From JAJRRL01 sp047404195 (GTDB lineage: Bacteria; Pseudomonadota; Gammaproteobacteria; JAJRRL01): a DNA stretch of 27,788 nt. A program made the translations under genes and the position numbers. Positions 8,136-16,720 of the stretch are shown here, piece by piece; positions within the stretch are counted from its first letter, which is position 1, and each line of letters starts with the position of its first letter. Under the pieces are notes generated by a model. That model was not told the DNA's origin. It made no database searches and saw only the letters and a list, made by a program, of their open reading frames with translations. Location of the stretch: positions 1-27,788 of the forward strand of contig JBDOIU010000006.1 in NCBI GenBank assembly GCA_047404195.1, given 5' to 3'.

Positions 8136-9664
8136 GCTGCCTCCGTGAAGCTATTGAAGCCGAGAATGCGTCGCACATCGTGGACATCACAAGTGCCTGC
8201 TTTGACGTGCAAGTCTGCGACATCTCGTAAGCTTTGCCACGGGCTACTTTGTAAATATTCACGCCACTGACCAGCATCATTTTGTCTGATGCAGTCTGCG
8301 GCAAATCGATCAATGCCCAATATTTCTGCTGCAACTGTACGACCATGAATACCTTGGTGCTGGCAGGCTTGACAGCCTTGACCACGTTGTCTCAGGCCGG
8401 ATACAGCATCACCATAGTGGTTTTTGAGTTGTGTAAAGTGAGGATCCTGTTGGTTCAATGGTTCACTGCATTCAGTACAGAGTGTCGGCAGCAGACGTTG
8501 GCTGATCAGTGCCAGGATGGTTTTTTCACCCGCCAGCAACCGATTAGATACACCCAGATCTTGTAGCCGCGCGATGATATCAACAGCGCTGTGTGTATGC
8601 ACCGTTGACAAAACCAGGTGGCCCGTGAGTGCAGCAGACATGACGCATTGTGCTGTTTTGGCATCACGCACCTCGCCCAAAACGATGACATTGGGATCCA
8701 TGCGCAAGGCGGTGTGCATCATACTGGCAAAGTCTAAATCAGAAAATTGACTGGATACAGGTATCTGGGTGGCATTTGGAATGCGTTTTTCAACGGGGTC
8801 TTCGATGGTGTAAATTTTACGACTAGGGTGAATATGTTGCATACAGCTTGCCATGCAAGTGGTTTTACCCGAACCAGTCGGACCTGAAATAAAGACAGCA
8901 CCTTGTGGTTGTGCAATGATATTGCGCAGCTGTTGTTGTTGCTGCGGCAGGTAGCCCAGGGCAGCAAGTGAAGCGACTTCCTCGGCAGTGTCAGGTAGAA
9001 TACGCATGACAACATCGTATCCAGACTGAGCGGGTACGCTGGCAAGACGCAGCCGTATGGCCTGTGTATCAAGCTGTAATGGCATGGCAGCATTTTGTGG
9101 CAGCCTGGGGTTGAAGTGGCGGTCGTTTTGGTCAGTTTCTTTGTTAAAAGCAACCGCAATCAATTCCTCTGCGATGTGGCGATGCCAGGTAGCATGTGGT
9201 AGCAGCTCACCTTGACGTCGAAAGCGAATTTTTGCGTCATCTTGGCGAACTTCAAGATGGATATCGGTGGCGTTCAACGACAAAGCTTCGCGTAAGAGAC
9301 GCCTTAAACGCGCTTGTTGTTGACTCATGCTCTCAGTGCTTTGCACATGCACATTGGCCAAAGGTGTGTTGTCTAACAGAGTCTGAATCAAGTCGCTACT
9401 GGCAAGTTTAATGGTGCCCAGTGTGATTTGGTGTTGCTGCATCTGGAGCTGACAGTTTTGTAAACTTTGACTATCTGGTTGGCAAGTTAAGATTTGTCCA
9501 TTATTGAGTACGACATGCTCGCCAGCGCGTTGACACCAAGCCAACATTTTTGGGTGCGCGAAATCGTCTGGGCCCAGCTCTGATTGATCTTGCAGTATGC
9601 GTGCTGGCTGGTTGCGTTGTATTTGCTTGCTAGAGTCAAGCCCCTGTTTCGTCATACTACTCAT
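8132..9664 (-). CDS. pilQ: Type IVb pilus assembly ATPase (PilQ of R64 type, GspE/PilB superfamily)
   Basis: 510 residues, cytoplasmic AAA-type secretion ATPase driving pilus polymerisation. Visible motifs: Walker A GPTGSGKTT (261-269), Asp box YTIEDPVE (285-292), Walker B VIVLGEVRD (326-334), His box LTGHLVLSTVHTHSA (346-360), and the tetra-Cys zinc motif at Cys396/399 and 431/434. The N-terminal region has the GspE N2-like NATDIHLEV segment. First gene of the minus-strand pilus operon; the promoter must lie in 9665-9948. The symbol follows R64 usage; it is not the type IVa secretin PilQ. The start at 9664 could be replaced by the in-frame ATG at 9655; neither has a strong ribosome-binding site. 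Confidence 0.93.
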   Translation of the reverse strand: MSSMTKQGLDSSKQIQRNQPARILQDQSELGPDDFAHPKMLAWCQRAGEHVVLNNGQILTCQPDSQSLQNCQLQMQQHQITLGTIKLASSDLIQTLLDNTPLANVHVQSTESMSQQQARLRRLLREALSLNATDIHLEVRQDDAKIRFRRQGELLPHATWHRHIAEELIAVAFNKETDQNDRHFNPRLPQNAAMPLQLDTQAIRLRLASVPAQSGYDVVMRILPDTAEEVASLAALGYLPQQQQQLRNIIAQPQGAVFISGPTGSGKTTCMASCMQHIHPSRKIYTIEDPVEKRIPNATQIPVSSQFSDLDFASMMHTALRMDPNVIVLGEVRDAKTAQCVMSAALTGHLVLSTVHTHSAVDIIARLQDLGVSNRLLAGEKTILALISQRLLPTLCTECSEPLNQQDPHFTQLKNHYGDAVSGLRQRGQGCQACQHQGIHGRTVAAEILGIDRFAADCIRQNDAGQWREYLQSSPWQSLRDVADLHVKAGTCDVHDVRRILGFNSFTEAA

Positions 9665-9948
9665 TCGAATCTATTAACACCTTACAAGTTTCAATTTTAA
9701 CGCACAGTCAATGACCGTGTCGGCACGGCAATTCGTTAGCTGAGGTAAACGTTATCAACGAAACAAATTAAAAATATTCGGGCATAGAACCGATTTTCTT
9801 ATCGTATCCGTTGACTAACAAACGATTGGCATTACCTGGCTACATATCTCAAAGCAGATGCACATACAACATATAAGTTACGGTACAGATAACACATACT
9901 CTGATACATAAAGCCCTTATTGCAGACTAAGTGAAGCGAATTTCTCTG
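9665..9948 (-). promoter_or_regulatory. 284-bp gap upstream of the pilus operon, probable promoter region
   Basis: No ORF of note. On the minus strand TTGACT (9706-9711) lies about 42 bases upstream of the ATPase start, but no good -10 follows at 16-18 bases. A small hairpin CCGTG-TCGG-CACGG sits just upstream at about 9715-9728 and could be an operator or the end of the lolB transcript. Since lolB is on the same strand and ends at 9949, read-through from lolB is also possible. Confidence 0.3.
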
Positions 9949-10548
9949 TCAATTTGTCGGGTCAGGCCATAAGCGCCAATCATTGCACGATAGACGGAGT
10001 TGAATTTGGTCGCGTTGTAGTGCCATCAGTTTAGGGAGCCTGTAGCCACCGACATATCGGTACTGTAGCCAGTGCACACGCCACTGTTGTTGCGTCACAG
10101 CCGTATTGTGTCCCTGCGCATCGCGTTGCCAGTGGGTATGAAGTCCTGGTGCCAGTAAACCACGTAGCCAGTAACGCATGGCTTGGATAGGGAGTGGCCA
10201 GCCTTGTTTGCTGTATATGAGCTGGTCTACGGATTTGGCAGTGATTGTTGGGTGATGCGCACGTTGTAGGGTTGCAGACTGTGGTTTGACGGTGAGTGTG
10301 GTTGCATGAATACCCAACGGCCCAGACAAGCGAATGCGATCGGTTTGATGTTCATGTTGCCAGCGATATCGTATCAGTTCGCGTCGCTTGCCCTGCTGTA
10401 TACTCAGCGAGCCCGATACTTGCCAGTGCTGTATTCGTGGGAGGGGTTGTAAGCGTAGGCCGCTATTGGGCAGTGTTGGTTGGTTGTGGCAGCCAGTTAA
10501 TAGCGCTAGTGCCGATACGCTCAAAGAGACTGCTTTAGTTTTATGCAT
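9949..10548 (-). CDS. lolB: Outer-membrane lipoprotein receptor LolB
   Basis: 199 residues. It has a lipoprotein signal MHKTKAVSLSVSALALLTGC with lipidated Cys20. The family pattern follows: HWQVSGSLSIQQGKRRELIRYRWQHE near residues 40-65, then RIRLSGPLGIHATTLTV, and later MRYWLRGLLAPG and a closing IQLRLSCNDWRL. LolB takes lipoproteins from the periplasmic carrier LolA and inserts them in the outer membrane. The start at 10548 is chosen over the longer open frame because it produces the signal peptide and has GGTGA upstream. The usual gammaproteobacterial neighbours ispE and hemA are absent. It is divergent from the methyltransferase at 10685. Confidence 0.9.
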   Translation of the reverse strand: MHKTKAVSLSVSALALLTGCHNQPTLPNSGLRLQPLPRIQHWQVSGSLSIQQGKRRELIRYRWQHEHQTDRIRLSGPLGIHATTLTVKPQSATLQRAHHPTITAKSVDQLIYSKQGWPLPIQAMRYWLRGLLAPGLHTHWQRDAQGHNTAVTQQQWRVHWLQYRYVGGYRLPKLMALQRDQIQLRLSCNDWRLWPDPTN

Positions 10549-10684
10549 GAAATCACCGTGAATTGACGTGCTATTGCACACATGGTACAACGTCACAAGA
10601 AATTGTTCAAATGCTTGTCGGCCTCTCATGACTGTGCAATGATTGCCATTGTGGTCATGTCGGCAGCTTATGCTAGGAAAAATG

Positions 10685-11788
10685 ATGTTCTCATTGACTG
10701 ATGAGCAGCGCGCACATTCGCAGCGGCTAGTGACGTTACTCAAAGATCGTATCCAAAAAACAGGCCCTGTGGCGTTTGTAGATTATATGCAGTTCGCTTT
10801 ATATGAGCCCGGTTTGGGCTATTACAGCAGCGGGCAGGCGGTCTTGGGTCGGGCCGGTGATTTTGTGACAGCCCCACTGCTCACGCCACTGTTTTCACAT
10901 TGTTTGGCGCGCCGTTATGCCCAATTTGTAGCGCAACATCAGCAGCCAGCAGCCATCTTAGAGTTAGGTGCTGGTAATGGCCAAATGGCGTTGGATATTT
11001 TGCTGTATTGCCAGGCAGCAGCTTATGAGCCGATAGATTACTTTATTTTGGAGCCGAGTGCAGCCATGCAGGCTCAGCAGCGGGCGACGCTATCCCAGTT
11101 GGATGCTGCTTGGCTAGAGCGTGTGACTTGGTTGCAAGATTGGCCTGCCGAGGGATCTTTCACAGGGTGTGTATTCGCAAATGAGGTGTTGGATGCCATG
11201 CCTGTACATGCTTTTGAATGCCGAGGAGATACCATATTAGAAGCGTTTGTTACCTGTGAGCAGGATCAGCTGCAGATCAGTTATATGCCAACAGAGAATG
11301 TGAACTTGCTGCAAGAAGTGCGTGCATTGAACATTCAGACAGACACAGCCTATCGTTCTGAAATCAATTTGTGGACAACTGGTTGGATGCGTTCCTTGGC
11401 CCGATGTCTTGCAACTGCTGACGTGGTCTTGCTGGATTACGGTTATTTAGCTGCTGAGTATTATCATGCGGAGCGAACCACAGGCACGCTGATGTGTCAT
11501 TTTCGGCATCGTGCACATGCTGATGCATTATTGTTGCCAGGCTGTCAGGATATGACCAGTTATGTTGACTTTGATCGTGTGGGGCAGGCTGCTTGCGATG
11601 CTGGGCTGCGTGTGACAGCTTATCAAACGCAGACGGAGTTTTTACTGTCCATGGGGATCACTGATTTATTGGCCAAGGTGACACCGCAGTCGGCTTATCA
11701 GGCACAGGCACGCGCTGTGAAGCAGTTAACATTGCCAACTGAAATGGGTGAGCGATTCAAAGTCATGTCCTTAACTTCATCACTTTGA
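10685..11788 (+). CDS. MidA/NDUFAF7-family SAM-dependent methyltransferase (DUF185)
   Basis: 367 residues. The family signature is clear: GPVAFVDYMQFALYEPGLGYY near the N-terminus, GDFVTAP (about 58-64), then the SAM-binding motif ILELGAGNGQ (about 92-100), FANEVLDAMPVH and VVLLDYGY. The eukaryotic relative NDUFAF7 dimethylates an Arg of a complex I subunit; the bacterial substrate is not established. ATG 10685 is chosen because AGGA ends six bases upstream; 10682, 10670 or TTG 10643 are alternatives. Its end overlaps the convergent SPOR gene by 9 bases. Confidence 0.9.
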   Translation: MFSLTDEQRAHSQRLVTLLKDRIQKTGPVAFVDYMQFALYEPGLGYYSSGQAVLGRAGDFVTAPLLTPLFSHCLARRYAQFVAQHQQPAAILELGAGNGQMALDILLYCQAAAYEPIDYFILEPSAAMQAQQRATLSQLDAAWLERVTWLQDWPAEGSFTGCVFANEVLDAMPVHAFECRGDTILEAFVTCEQDQLQISYMPTENVNLLQEVRALNIQTDTAYRSEINLWTTGWMRSLARCLATADVVLLDYGYLAAEYYHAERTTGTLMCHFRHRAHADALLLPGCQDMTSYVDFDRVGQAACDAGLRVTAYQTQTEFLLSMGITDLLAKVTPQSAYQAQARAVKQLTLPTEMGERFKVMSLTSSL

Positions 11789-12487
11789 GCTTGGCGCATT
11801 CACCTGTGATAAAATAACATTGCTGATATGCCGTTGTCGTAGTGCTATTTGCTGTTGATTGGCGATGTCTAGGCTGGTAAATGGCCCCATGATGAGACGA
11901 TACCGTGTTTCTCCATCCGCTTTAATAGCTTGTAGGCGAGTCAGAATTTTGCGCGAGGCCAGTCTTAGCTGCTGCGTTTGTGCATTTTTTTTCTGCTGAT
12001 ACCAGCCAACCTGTATGGTGTATGTTGCTTTTTTAATCACGTCGGTTGTATGGTTCTGTACAGAGATCATATCACTCGGTTTTTTGGCCAGTAGTTGATA
12101 GAAATCGTAGTGATGGGCTGCATTGTGTTGACTATGTTTTGTGCCAGCATGCTTGCTTTGAATGGTTGTTTCCTTACTGACCAATATTTGCTTGCTTTTT
12201 TGCTGTTTAGCCTGTTCTTTTTTTATTTCGTTACTTGCAATCGGTGTACTGATTGGCGGCGCAGTGGTTGTCATAATGGGTGGTTGCTGAGCTTGGGTAG
12301 TGCGCGGTGGTTCGGTTGATACAGGTGGCTTTGCTTTTGACTGCAGCCAGTTCTGCAGTAATGGTTTGGATAGCAGATAGCCACCACAAATGATCAGTGA
12401 TAAGCCAAGTATGCCTTTACCGAGTCTGCGTCGCTTTTTCCTTTTATAAAGTAAAGATCCCTTGTCTGCAAAATCTAAGTGGGTCAT
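11780..12487 (-). CDS. SPOR-domain membrane protein (FtsN/DedD-like architecture)
   Basis: 235 residues. Short basic cytoplasmic segment (YKRKKRRRLGK), one membrane span at about 26-44, a long Pro/Thr/Gln/Lys-rich periplasmic linker, then a C-terminal SPOR domain from about residue 155 (YTIQVGWYQQKKNAQTQQLRLAS...YRLIMGPFTSLDIANQQQIALRQ). SPOR domains bind denuded septal peptidoglycan, so a cell-division or envelope role is likely; the linker is too variable to say FtsN or DedD. It overlaps the upstream DUF945 gene by 4 bases (ATGA), so the two are probably co-transcribed. A T8 tract at 11985-11992 is in frame. Confidence 0.85.
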   Translation of the reverse strand: MTHLDFADKGSLLYKRKKRRRLGKGILGLSLIICGGYLLSKPLLQNWLQSKAKPPVSTEPPRTTQAQQPPIMTTTAPPISTPIASNEIKKEQAKQQKSKQILVSKETTIQSKHAGTKHSQHNAAHHYDFYQLLAKKPSDMISVQNHTTDVIKKATYTIQVGWYQQKKNAQTQQLRLASRKILTRLQAIKADGETRYRLIMGPFTSLDIANQQQIALRQRHISNVILSQVNAPSSK

Positions 12488-13788
12488 TTCTTTGCCTGTT
12501 TTTGTGCGGCAGCAGCAGTATGAGTGCCGGGAATATGTGCCGGAAGTAATAAGCCGTCATGGCGTTTGAAGTACCACTGACCATTTTGATGCTGCAGAAC
12601 AAGCAGGATATGTTTGTTACGTATATTAACAGAACCATTCGCCAGCCAATGGATCAGTTGAGCATTTGCTTGTTGTTCGCGAGTCTGTTGCGCGTTGCTA
12701 TTGAAGCTGCGACTGAGAAAGTCAAGGAAAATGCTGCGTGAGGCCACGCATTGTAGCGTGACGGTTGCGTGTTGCATATTCTGTTCAATGTTCTTTTCTG
12801 TGCTGGGTGGCAATGTGATTTGGCCATGCCATTTCATAAAGCCAGTTGCATTGCGATAGGTCATGTTATTCAGGTTCAGCTGAAAGCCTTTGTTGAGTAA
12901 TGTTTTAGCGCCCATAGCCATTAGAAAAAATCTTTTCTTGGCCGGCATGGCCTGAATTTTGTCTAGAGAGAACTGCTTCAGCGTTGCTGTATCCAGTTTT
13001 TGTAGTGAAATATCTAGCTTTATGCCAAACGGTTTGGTATCTGCTTGCTGGATAGATTGCATATTCAGCACATAGTGTGTTTGAGTGGTTTTTGGGTTTT
13101 CTTGGCTACCAGCGCTCCATAGTAAGTTGCTGATTGTGATTTCTGGTTGATGATTCACACTATTGATCACTGCCACCTTGGGGGCTCGTATGAGTTGCAT
13201 GCTGTTGCTGCCATCATTGAGTTTGCTGCCGATGATAGCCGGTTGGGTGAAGGTGAGTATGGTTTCGGGGCCATTTAGTTGTAATGTATTCGCTGTTGCT
13301 TGGTATTGGTAGCTGCTGGTGGTCAGCGTTGAGCGTGCTTTGAAACCGCCTATATGAAGAGGGCTGCCTTTACTCGCAGGAATGTCACCGCGCATGATGC
13401 TGCTGATATGGCCTGCAAGGTTGACGAGCGTTTGGTTGTGCAGCGTGAGCTTCATTGGTAGATCGGATTGCTTGAGGTGAGAGTCGACCAAAAGCCAGCC
13501 CAAATGCCAGCCATTTTGCTTGATAATCGGCCCACCAGTGATGGATTGTGCAATGCTAAGATGCTGTTTGCCATGGTCAAACGTAATGCTCAACGTTGCG
13601 TCACTGCGCCAAAAGTGGTGTTGTAGTTGTGTGATTTTAACGTTGAGATGATATTCACCGGATAATTTACTGATCATTCTAGGATAAAGTGAGATCCTAG
13701 CCCAATAGTTTGCTGCGACAATGAGAATACCCAGTAAAATCACGACACTGATTAGGATTTGTAAAAGGCGTTTAGTGAGTGTGCGCAT
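12484..13788 (-). CDS. DUF945 (YdgA-like) family protein
   Basis: 434 residues. An N-terminal membrane anchor at about residues 10-28 (LLQILISVVILLGILIVAANYW) is followed by a long beta-rich periplasmic region with the DUF945-type opening YPRMISKLSGEYHLNVKITQLQHHFWRSDATLSI and repeated strands typical of YdgA/YihF. Function of the family is unknown; members are exported envelope proteins. AGGGG lies six bases before the ATG. It is the first gene of a two-gene unit with the SPOR protein and is divergent from the regulatory genes at 14007. Confidence 0.8.
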   Translation of the reverse strand: MRTLTKRLLQILISVVILLGILIVAANYWARISLYPRMISKLSGEYHLNVKITQLQHHFWRSDATLSITFDHGKQHLSIAQSITGGPIIKQNGWHLGWLLVDSHLKQSDLPMKLTLHNQTLVNLAGHISSIMRGDIPASKGSPLHIGGFKARSTLTTSSYQYQATANTLQLNGPETILTFTQPAIIGSKLNDGSNSMQLIRAPKVAVINSVNHQPEITISNLLWSAGSQENPKTTQTHYVLNMQSIQQADTKPFGIKLDISLQKLDTATLKQFSLDKIQAMPAKKRFFLMAMGAKTLLNKGFQLNLNNMTYRNATGFMKWHGQITLPPSTEKNIEQNMQHATVTLQCVASRSIFLDFLSRSFNSNAQQTREQQANAQLIHWLANGSVNIRNKHILLVLQHQNGQWYFKRHDGLLLPAHIPGTHTAAAAQKQAKK

Positions 13789-13906
13789 GGTATGCCCCTT
13801 CGGTTGAGTGTGGTTCTGAGAGGCCCACTAGGCCAGTCACAGTTATATCATAGGTATCATTATAATATAAAGCTTCTTGTTTGTGCATACCGGGATCGTA
13901 GGCAGT

Positions 13907-13926
13907 CTTGTTACAGCTTGTTACAC
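13907..13926 (+). promoter_or_regulatory. Tandem 10-bp GTTACA repeats, candidate OmpR-type binding site
   Basis: CTTGTTACAG and CTTGTTACAC stand head to tail with exactly 10-bp period, differing only in the last base. OmpR-family regulators bind as dimers to tandem half-sites one helical turn apart, and the OmpR half-site contains GTTACA. The site lies about 80 bases before the operon that encodes an OmpR-type regulator, so autoregulation is a reasonable inference. The same gap also serves the divergent DUF945 gene. Confidence 0.5.
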
Positions 13927-14006
13927 AGTGTGACGTCGGCGACATATTGCTGTGATGTGTATGCGTTAAGCTGAATGCAATCAGTTAACATCTTTAGGGA
14001 GGTGCA

Positions 14007-14642
14007 ATGATGGCAGCTTATCAAGGAATGACCAATACAATTGATGCAAGTGCGCGTTGTGGTATTGAGGGATATCAGCAGCCGCGGCATTGGATCAAGT
14101 TGCCAATGCAGGTTTGTTCGAATGCTATATACCTGACCTTATTGTACGCAATTGCTCGCACATTGATGCAGTCAGAAGGCGAGGCGCAAAGCCAGCTCAG
14201 CTGGTCAGCATGTGAAAAAGAGGTGGATAGTCTGGCTGATATGGGGCATTCAGCTTTGTTTGGTGGGTTATTTGTAGCAGAGCAGACAAGAGGTGGTCTG
14301 AAGAATATGCAAGATGAGTCAACAAAATCAAGTGGGGGGGTGTCTATGCAGACAAGTGATGATGTATTGAGTGTGGCAGATATGAATAATTTATTAGACA
14401 TCCTTTTGTCATGTGATGACCGTTCGCCTGCTGGGTTAGTGACGCATCTGCAGGACAGTGGGTATACGTTAAGTCGCTCTGAAAGTGAACAATGCGCCAC
14501 AGGTGAGATGTCTCCCACAGCGCAAGCAGCATCCTCATCATCTGAGTGTGATGAAGATGACGAGGATGAAGAAGATGAAGAAGATGATATTGAGCCAGAT
14601 ACTGATACCGAAGCAGATGATGCTATTGAAATGACATGTTGA
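14007..14642 (+). CDS. Unknown protein with a highly acidic C-terminal tail
   Basis: 211 residues, no family recognised. A moderately hydrophobic segment lies near 33-52 (VCSNAIYLTLLYAIARTLM), a polar middle follows, and from about residue 175 there is a Ser run then an Asp/Glu block (about 180-207, ECDEDDEDEEDEEDDIEPD). The ribosome-binding site AGGGAGGTG is strong and correctly spaced, which supports this strand over the equally long antisense frame. It is 55 bases upstream of the response-regulator gene and probably co-transcribed. A G7 tract at 14334-14340 falls at residue ~110; as sequenced the frame is intact. The acidic tail could bind basic proteins or cations, but that is speculation. 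Confidence 0.65.
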   Translation: MMAAYQGMTNTIDASARCGIEGYQQPRHWIKLPMQVCSNAIYLTLLYAIARTLMQSEGEAQSQLSWSACEKEVDSLADMGHSALFGGLFVAEQTRGGLKNMQDESTKSSGGVSMQTSDDVLSVADMNNLLDILLSCDDRSPAGLVTHLQDSGYTLSRSESEQCATGEMSPTAQAASSSSECDEDDEDEEDEEDDIEPDTDTEADDAIEMTC

Positions 14643-14697
14643 GTGACGTAACGTATGAATATACCGAACTGGGCGGTGACACTATCACGAGGACAAT

Positions 14698-15442
14698 ATG
14701 GATCATTCACAGCTGAAGACGATTTTAATTGTCGATGATGACCAAGAAATTAGGCAATTATTGACCAGCTTTCTGCAGCAATATGGTTTCGCTGTTTTAG
14801 CAGCGCAAGACGCGGTTGCAATGGATCAGCTGTTGGCAACAGAAACAGTTGATTTGATCATATTGGACATCATGATGCCAGGAGAAGATGGTATTTCAGT
14901 GTGTCGTCGCTTGACGGCACAAAATGCGCCTCCCATTCTGATGCTCACAGCCATTTCAGAAGAGTTGGAGCGCATCCTAGCATTAGAGGTTGGGGCAGAT
15001 GATTATCTCAGCAAGCCCTTTAACCCACGTGAGTTGTTGGCAAGAGTGCGTGCGATATTACGCCGTACTTCCGATAACACGCTACCAGCCACACAGTCGC
15101 CTCAGAGTGAGGTAACCTATCATTTCAGTGGTTGGACATTGAATGATACGAAGCGGCTATTATTGTCCAGCGATCAGGTCGAGGTCGATTTGAGTGCAGG
15201 TGAGTACACTTTGTTACAGGTTTTTTTGCGTTCACCGCAGCAGGTTTTGAGTCGGGATCAGTTATTGTCGCGCACGCGCAACCGCGAAGCAGAGCCCTTT
15301 GATCGCAGTATTGATATTCAAGTCAGTCGTTTGCGGCAAAAAAATGGAAGAGAACCCTAAAAAGCCCACCCTGATCAAAACGGTGCGCGGTGGTGGGTAT
15401 GTGCTGAGTAGTTCGGTTGAGAAGCTTGAGTGCGTCGCATGA
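14698..15442 (+). CDS. OmpR-family response regulator, frameshifted at an A7 tract
   Basis: Receiver domain at residues ~8-120 with acidic triad DDD (13-15), phospho-acceptor Asp57 (LDIMMPGEDG), Thr84 and Lys106 (LSKPF). The winged-helix domain follows (FDRSIDIQVSRLRQK). As sequenced, the frame hits a stop at 15358-15360 just after an A7 tract (15338-15344), cutting off the wing. Dropping one A gives IETP-like MEENPKKPTLIKTVRGGGYVLSS, the canonical OmpR C-terminus, and a 247-residue protein whose stop overlaps the kinase start as ATGA (15439-15442). GAGGA precedes the ATG. The truncated form would lose part of the DNA-binding wing. Decay, slippage or sequence error cannot be separated here. 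Confidence 0.88.
15338..15344 (+). repeat. A7 homopolymer at the response-regulator frameshift
   Basis: Seven A between CGGC and TGGAAG. Six would keep the OmpR C-terminal frame; seven lead to a stop 14 bases later. Confidence 0.9.
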
Positions 15443-16717
15443 GGCAGTGGATAGAAACCATCATGCGCCGCATGACGGCGCGCATCGCATTGGGTTTGTT
15501 TTCGGTGTTGGTGATTATCCACATGTTGGTGATGTATGAGTTTGAGCGCAGTTATCGTCGTGCTGAACGGACTGCCCAGCGAGATGCAGTGATACAAAAA
15601 GTTGTGAATGTGATTAATATGGTGAATGCAACGCCTGTCACCAGCCGTGAGTCAGCTTTAACAGCCAGCATTGATCCCTATTTGTCAGCGAGTATATCAA
15701 CTTTGCCACGTTACAATACGCGATTCAAGAAAGTGTCATTGTGGGGTATCTCACATGCATTGCGTCGCAAACAAGAGCATTTTACATTGTCGATTCAATT
15801 GTTGCCCACACAGTGGTTGAATATTTCAGCGCGGGTGTATCAGCCATTTTTCACGATGCATAAGATGGTTTTTTTGGTGGAGTTATTGATGATGGCGGCG
15901 TTGTTTTTTGCGGCGTGGTCAAATAATCGTTTCACCAAGCCATTAGAGAATTTTAAGCAAGCGGTTGTGGCTTACAGTGAGTCACTAGATAAGATGCCAG
16001 CCAATATCAAAGCGCCCACTGCTGTGCGTGAAGTCATGCATGCGGTAGACAGTATGCAGACGCGGATTAAGCAATTAATGCATGATCGTACGCAGATGCT
16101 GGCAGCCATTTCACATGACCTCAGAACGCCGATTACACGCATGATGCTGCGGGTACAGCTTTTAGAAGAGACACCAGTGAAGTTGAAGCTAGAAAAAGAG
16201 CTACATGAAATGACATCCATGGTCAACGAAACGTTGGCCTTTGCGCGTGCTGATGCACAAAAGGGGGCGCATCAGGCATTTGATATTTGTTCTTTGCTGC
16301 AATCTCTGTGTGATGATCAGCAAGACATGGGCAGTGATGTGCGTTTTTATACTTCGGGTCAGCGCATTGCGCTGATGGGGCGGCCGGTGGCTTTGCGGCG
16401 TGCATTCATGAATGTGATTGTCAATGCATCGCGTTATGCATCGCGTGTTTTGGTGAGTGTGGTGAAGCAGCATAAGCAAGTGCTCATCAAAATTCAAGAC
16501 AATGGTCCGGGTATACCAGAGGCTCACATGCAAGAGGTGTTTAAGCCGTTTTTTCGTTCTGACCAATCTCGCTCACGTGCGTCAGGGGGGGGGGGGTCTA
16601 GGTTTGGCTGTCACCCGTGATATCATCATCGCCCACGCCGGTACAATTGAATTACGCAATATGCGCCATGGTGGCTTACTGGTCAGCATCACATTGCCGA
16701 CCAGGTGTCAGCGTTGA
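15439..16717 (+). CDS. EnvZ-type sensor histidine kinase, frameshifted at a G12 tract
   Basis: Two membrane spans (about 17-33 and 143-160) flank a periplasmic sensor of ~110 residues. Then come a HAMP-like region (FTKPLENFKQAV), the HisKA box SHDLRTPITRM (His226 from ATG 15439) and the ATPase N box NVIVNASRYA, G1 box DNGPGIP and F box. At G12 (16585-16596) the reading frame leaves the ATPase domain and stops at 16618-16620. With eleven G it continues GLGLAVTRDIIIAHAG, the G2 box and normal end at 16715-16717, for 425 residues. ATG 15439 overlaps the regulator stop (ATGA); GTG 15430 is the alternative. The truncated form lacks the G2 box and should not bind ATP properly. Confidence 0.88.
16585..16596 (+). 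repeat. G12 homopolymer inside the kinase ATP-binding domain
   Basis: Twelve consecutive G, between GTCA and TCTAGG. This is the longest homopolymer I see in the window and lies at the join between F and G2 boxes, where Gly-rich sequence is tolerated. Eleven (or fourteen) G restore the G2 box frame. Tracts of this length are typical of phase-variable contingency genes. Confidence 0.95.
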
Positions 16718-16720
16718 TCA
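16715..16720. other. TGATCA palindrome used as stop codon on both strands
   Basis: The plus-strand TGA (16715-16717) ends the kinase in its repaired frame and the minus-strand TGA (16720-16718) ends the large repeat protein. The two convergent genes therefore end back to back with no spacer and no room for an intrinsic terminator between them. Confidence 0.8.

Noticed and set aside
14075..14710. Antisense open frame as long as the acidic protein, with poly-Ser
   Set aside because: The Ser run is the complement of GAN-rich acidic codons; the plus strand has the strong ribosome-binding site and the operon context.
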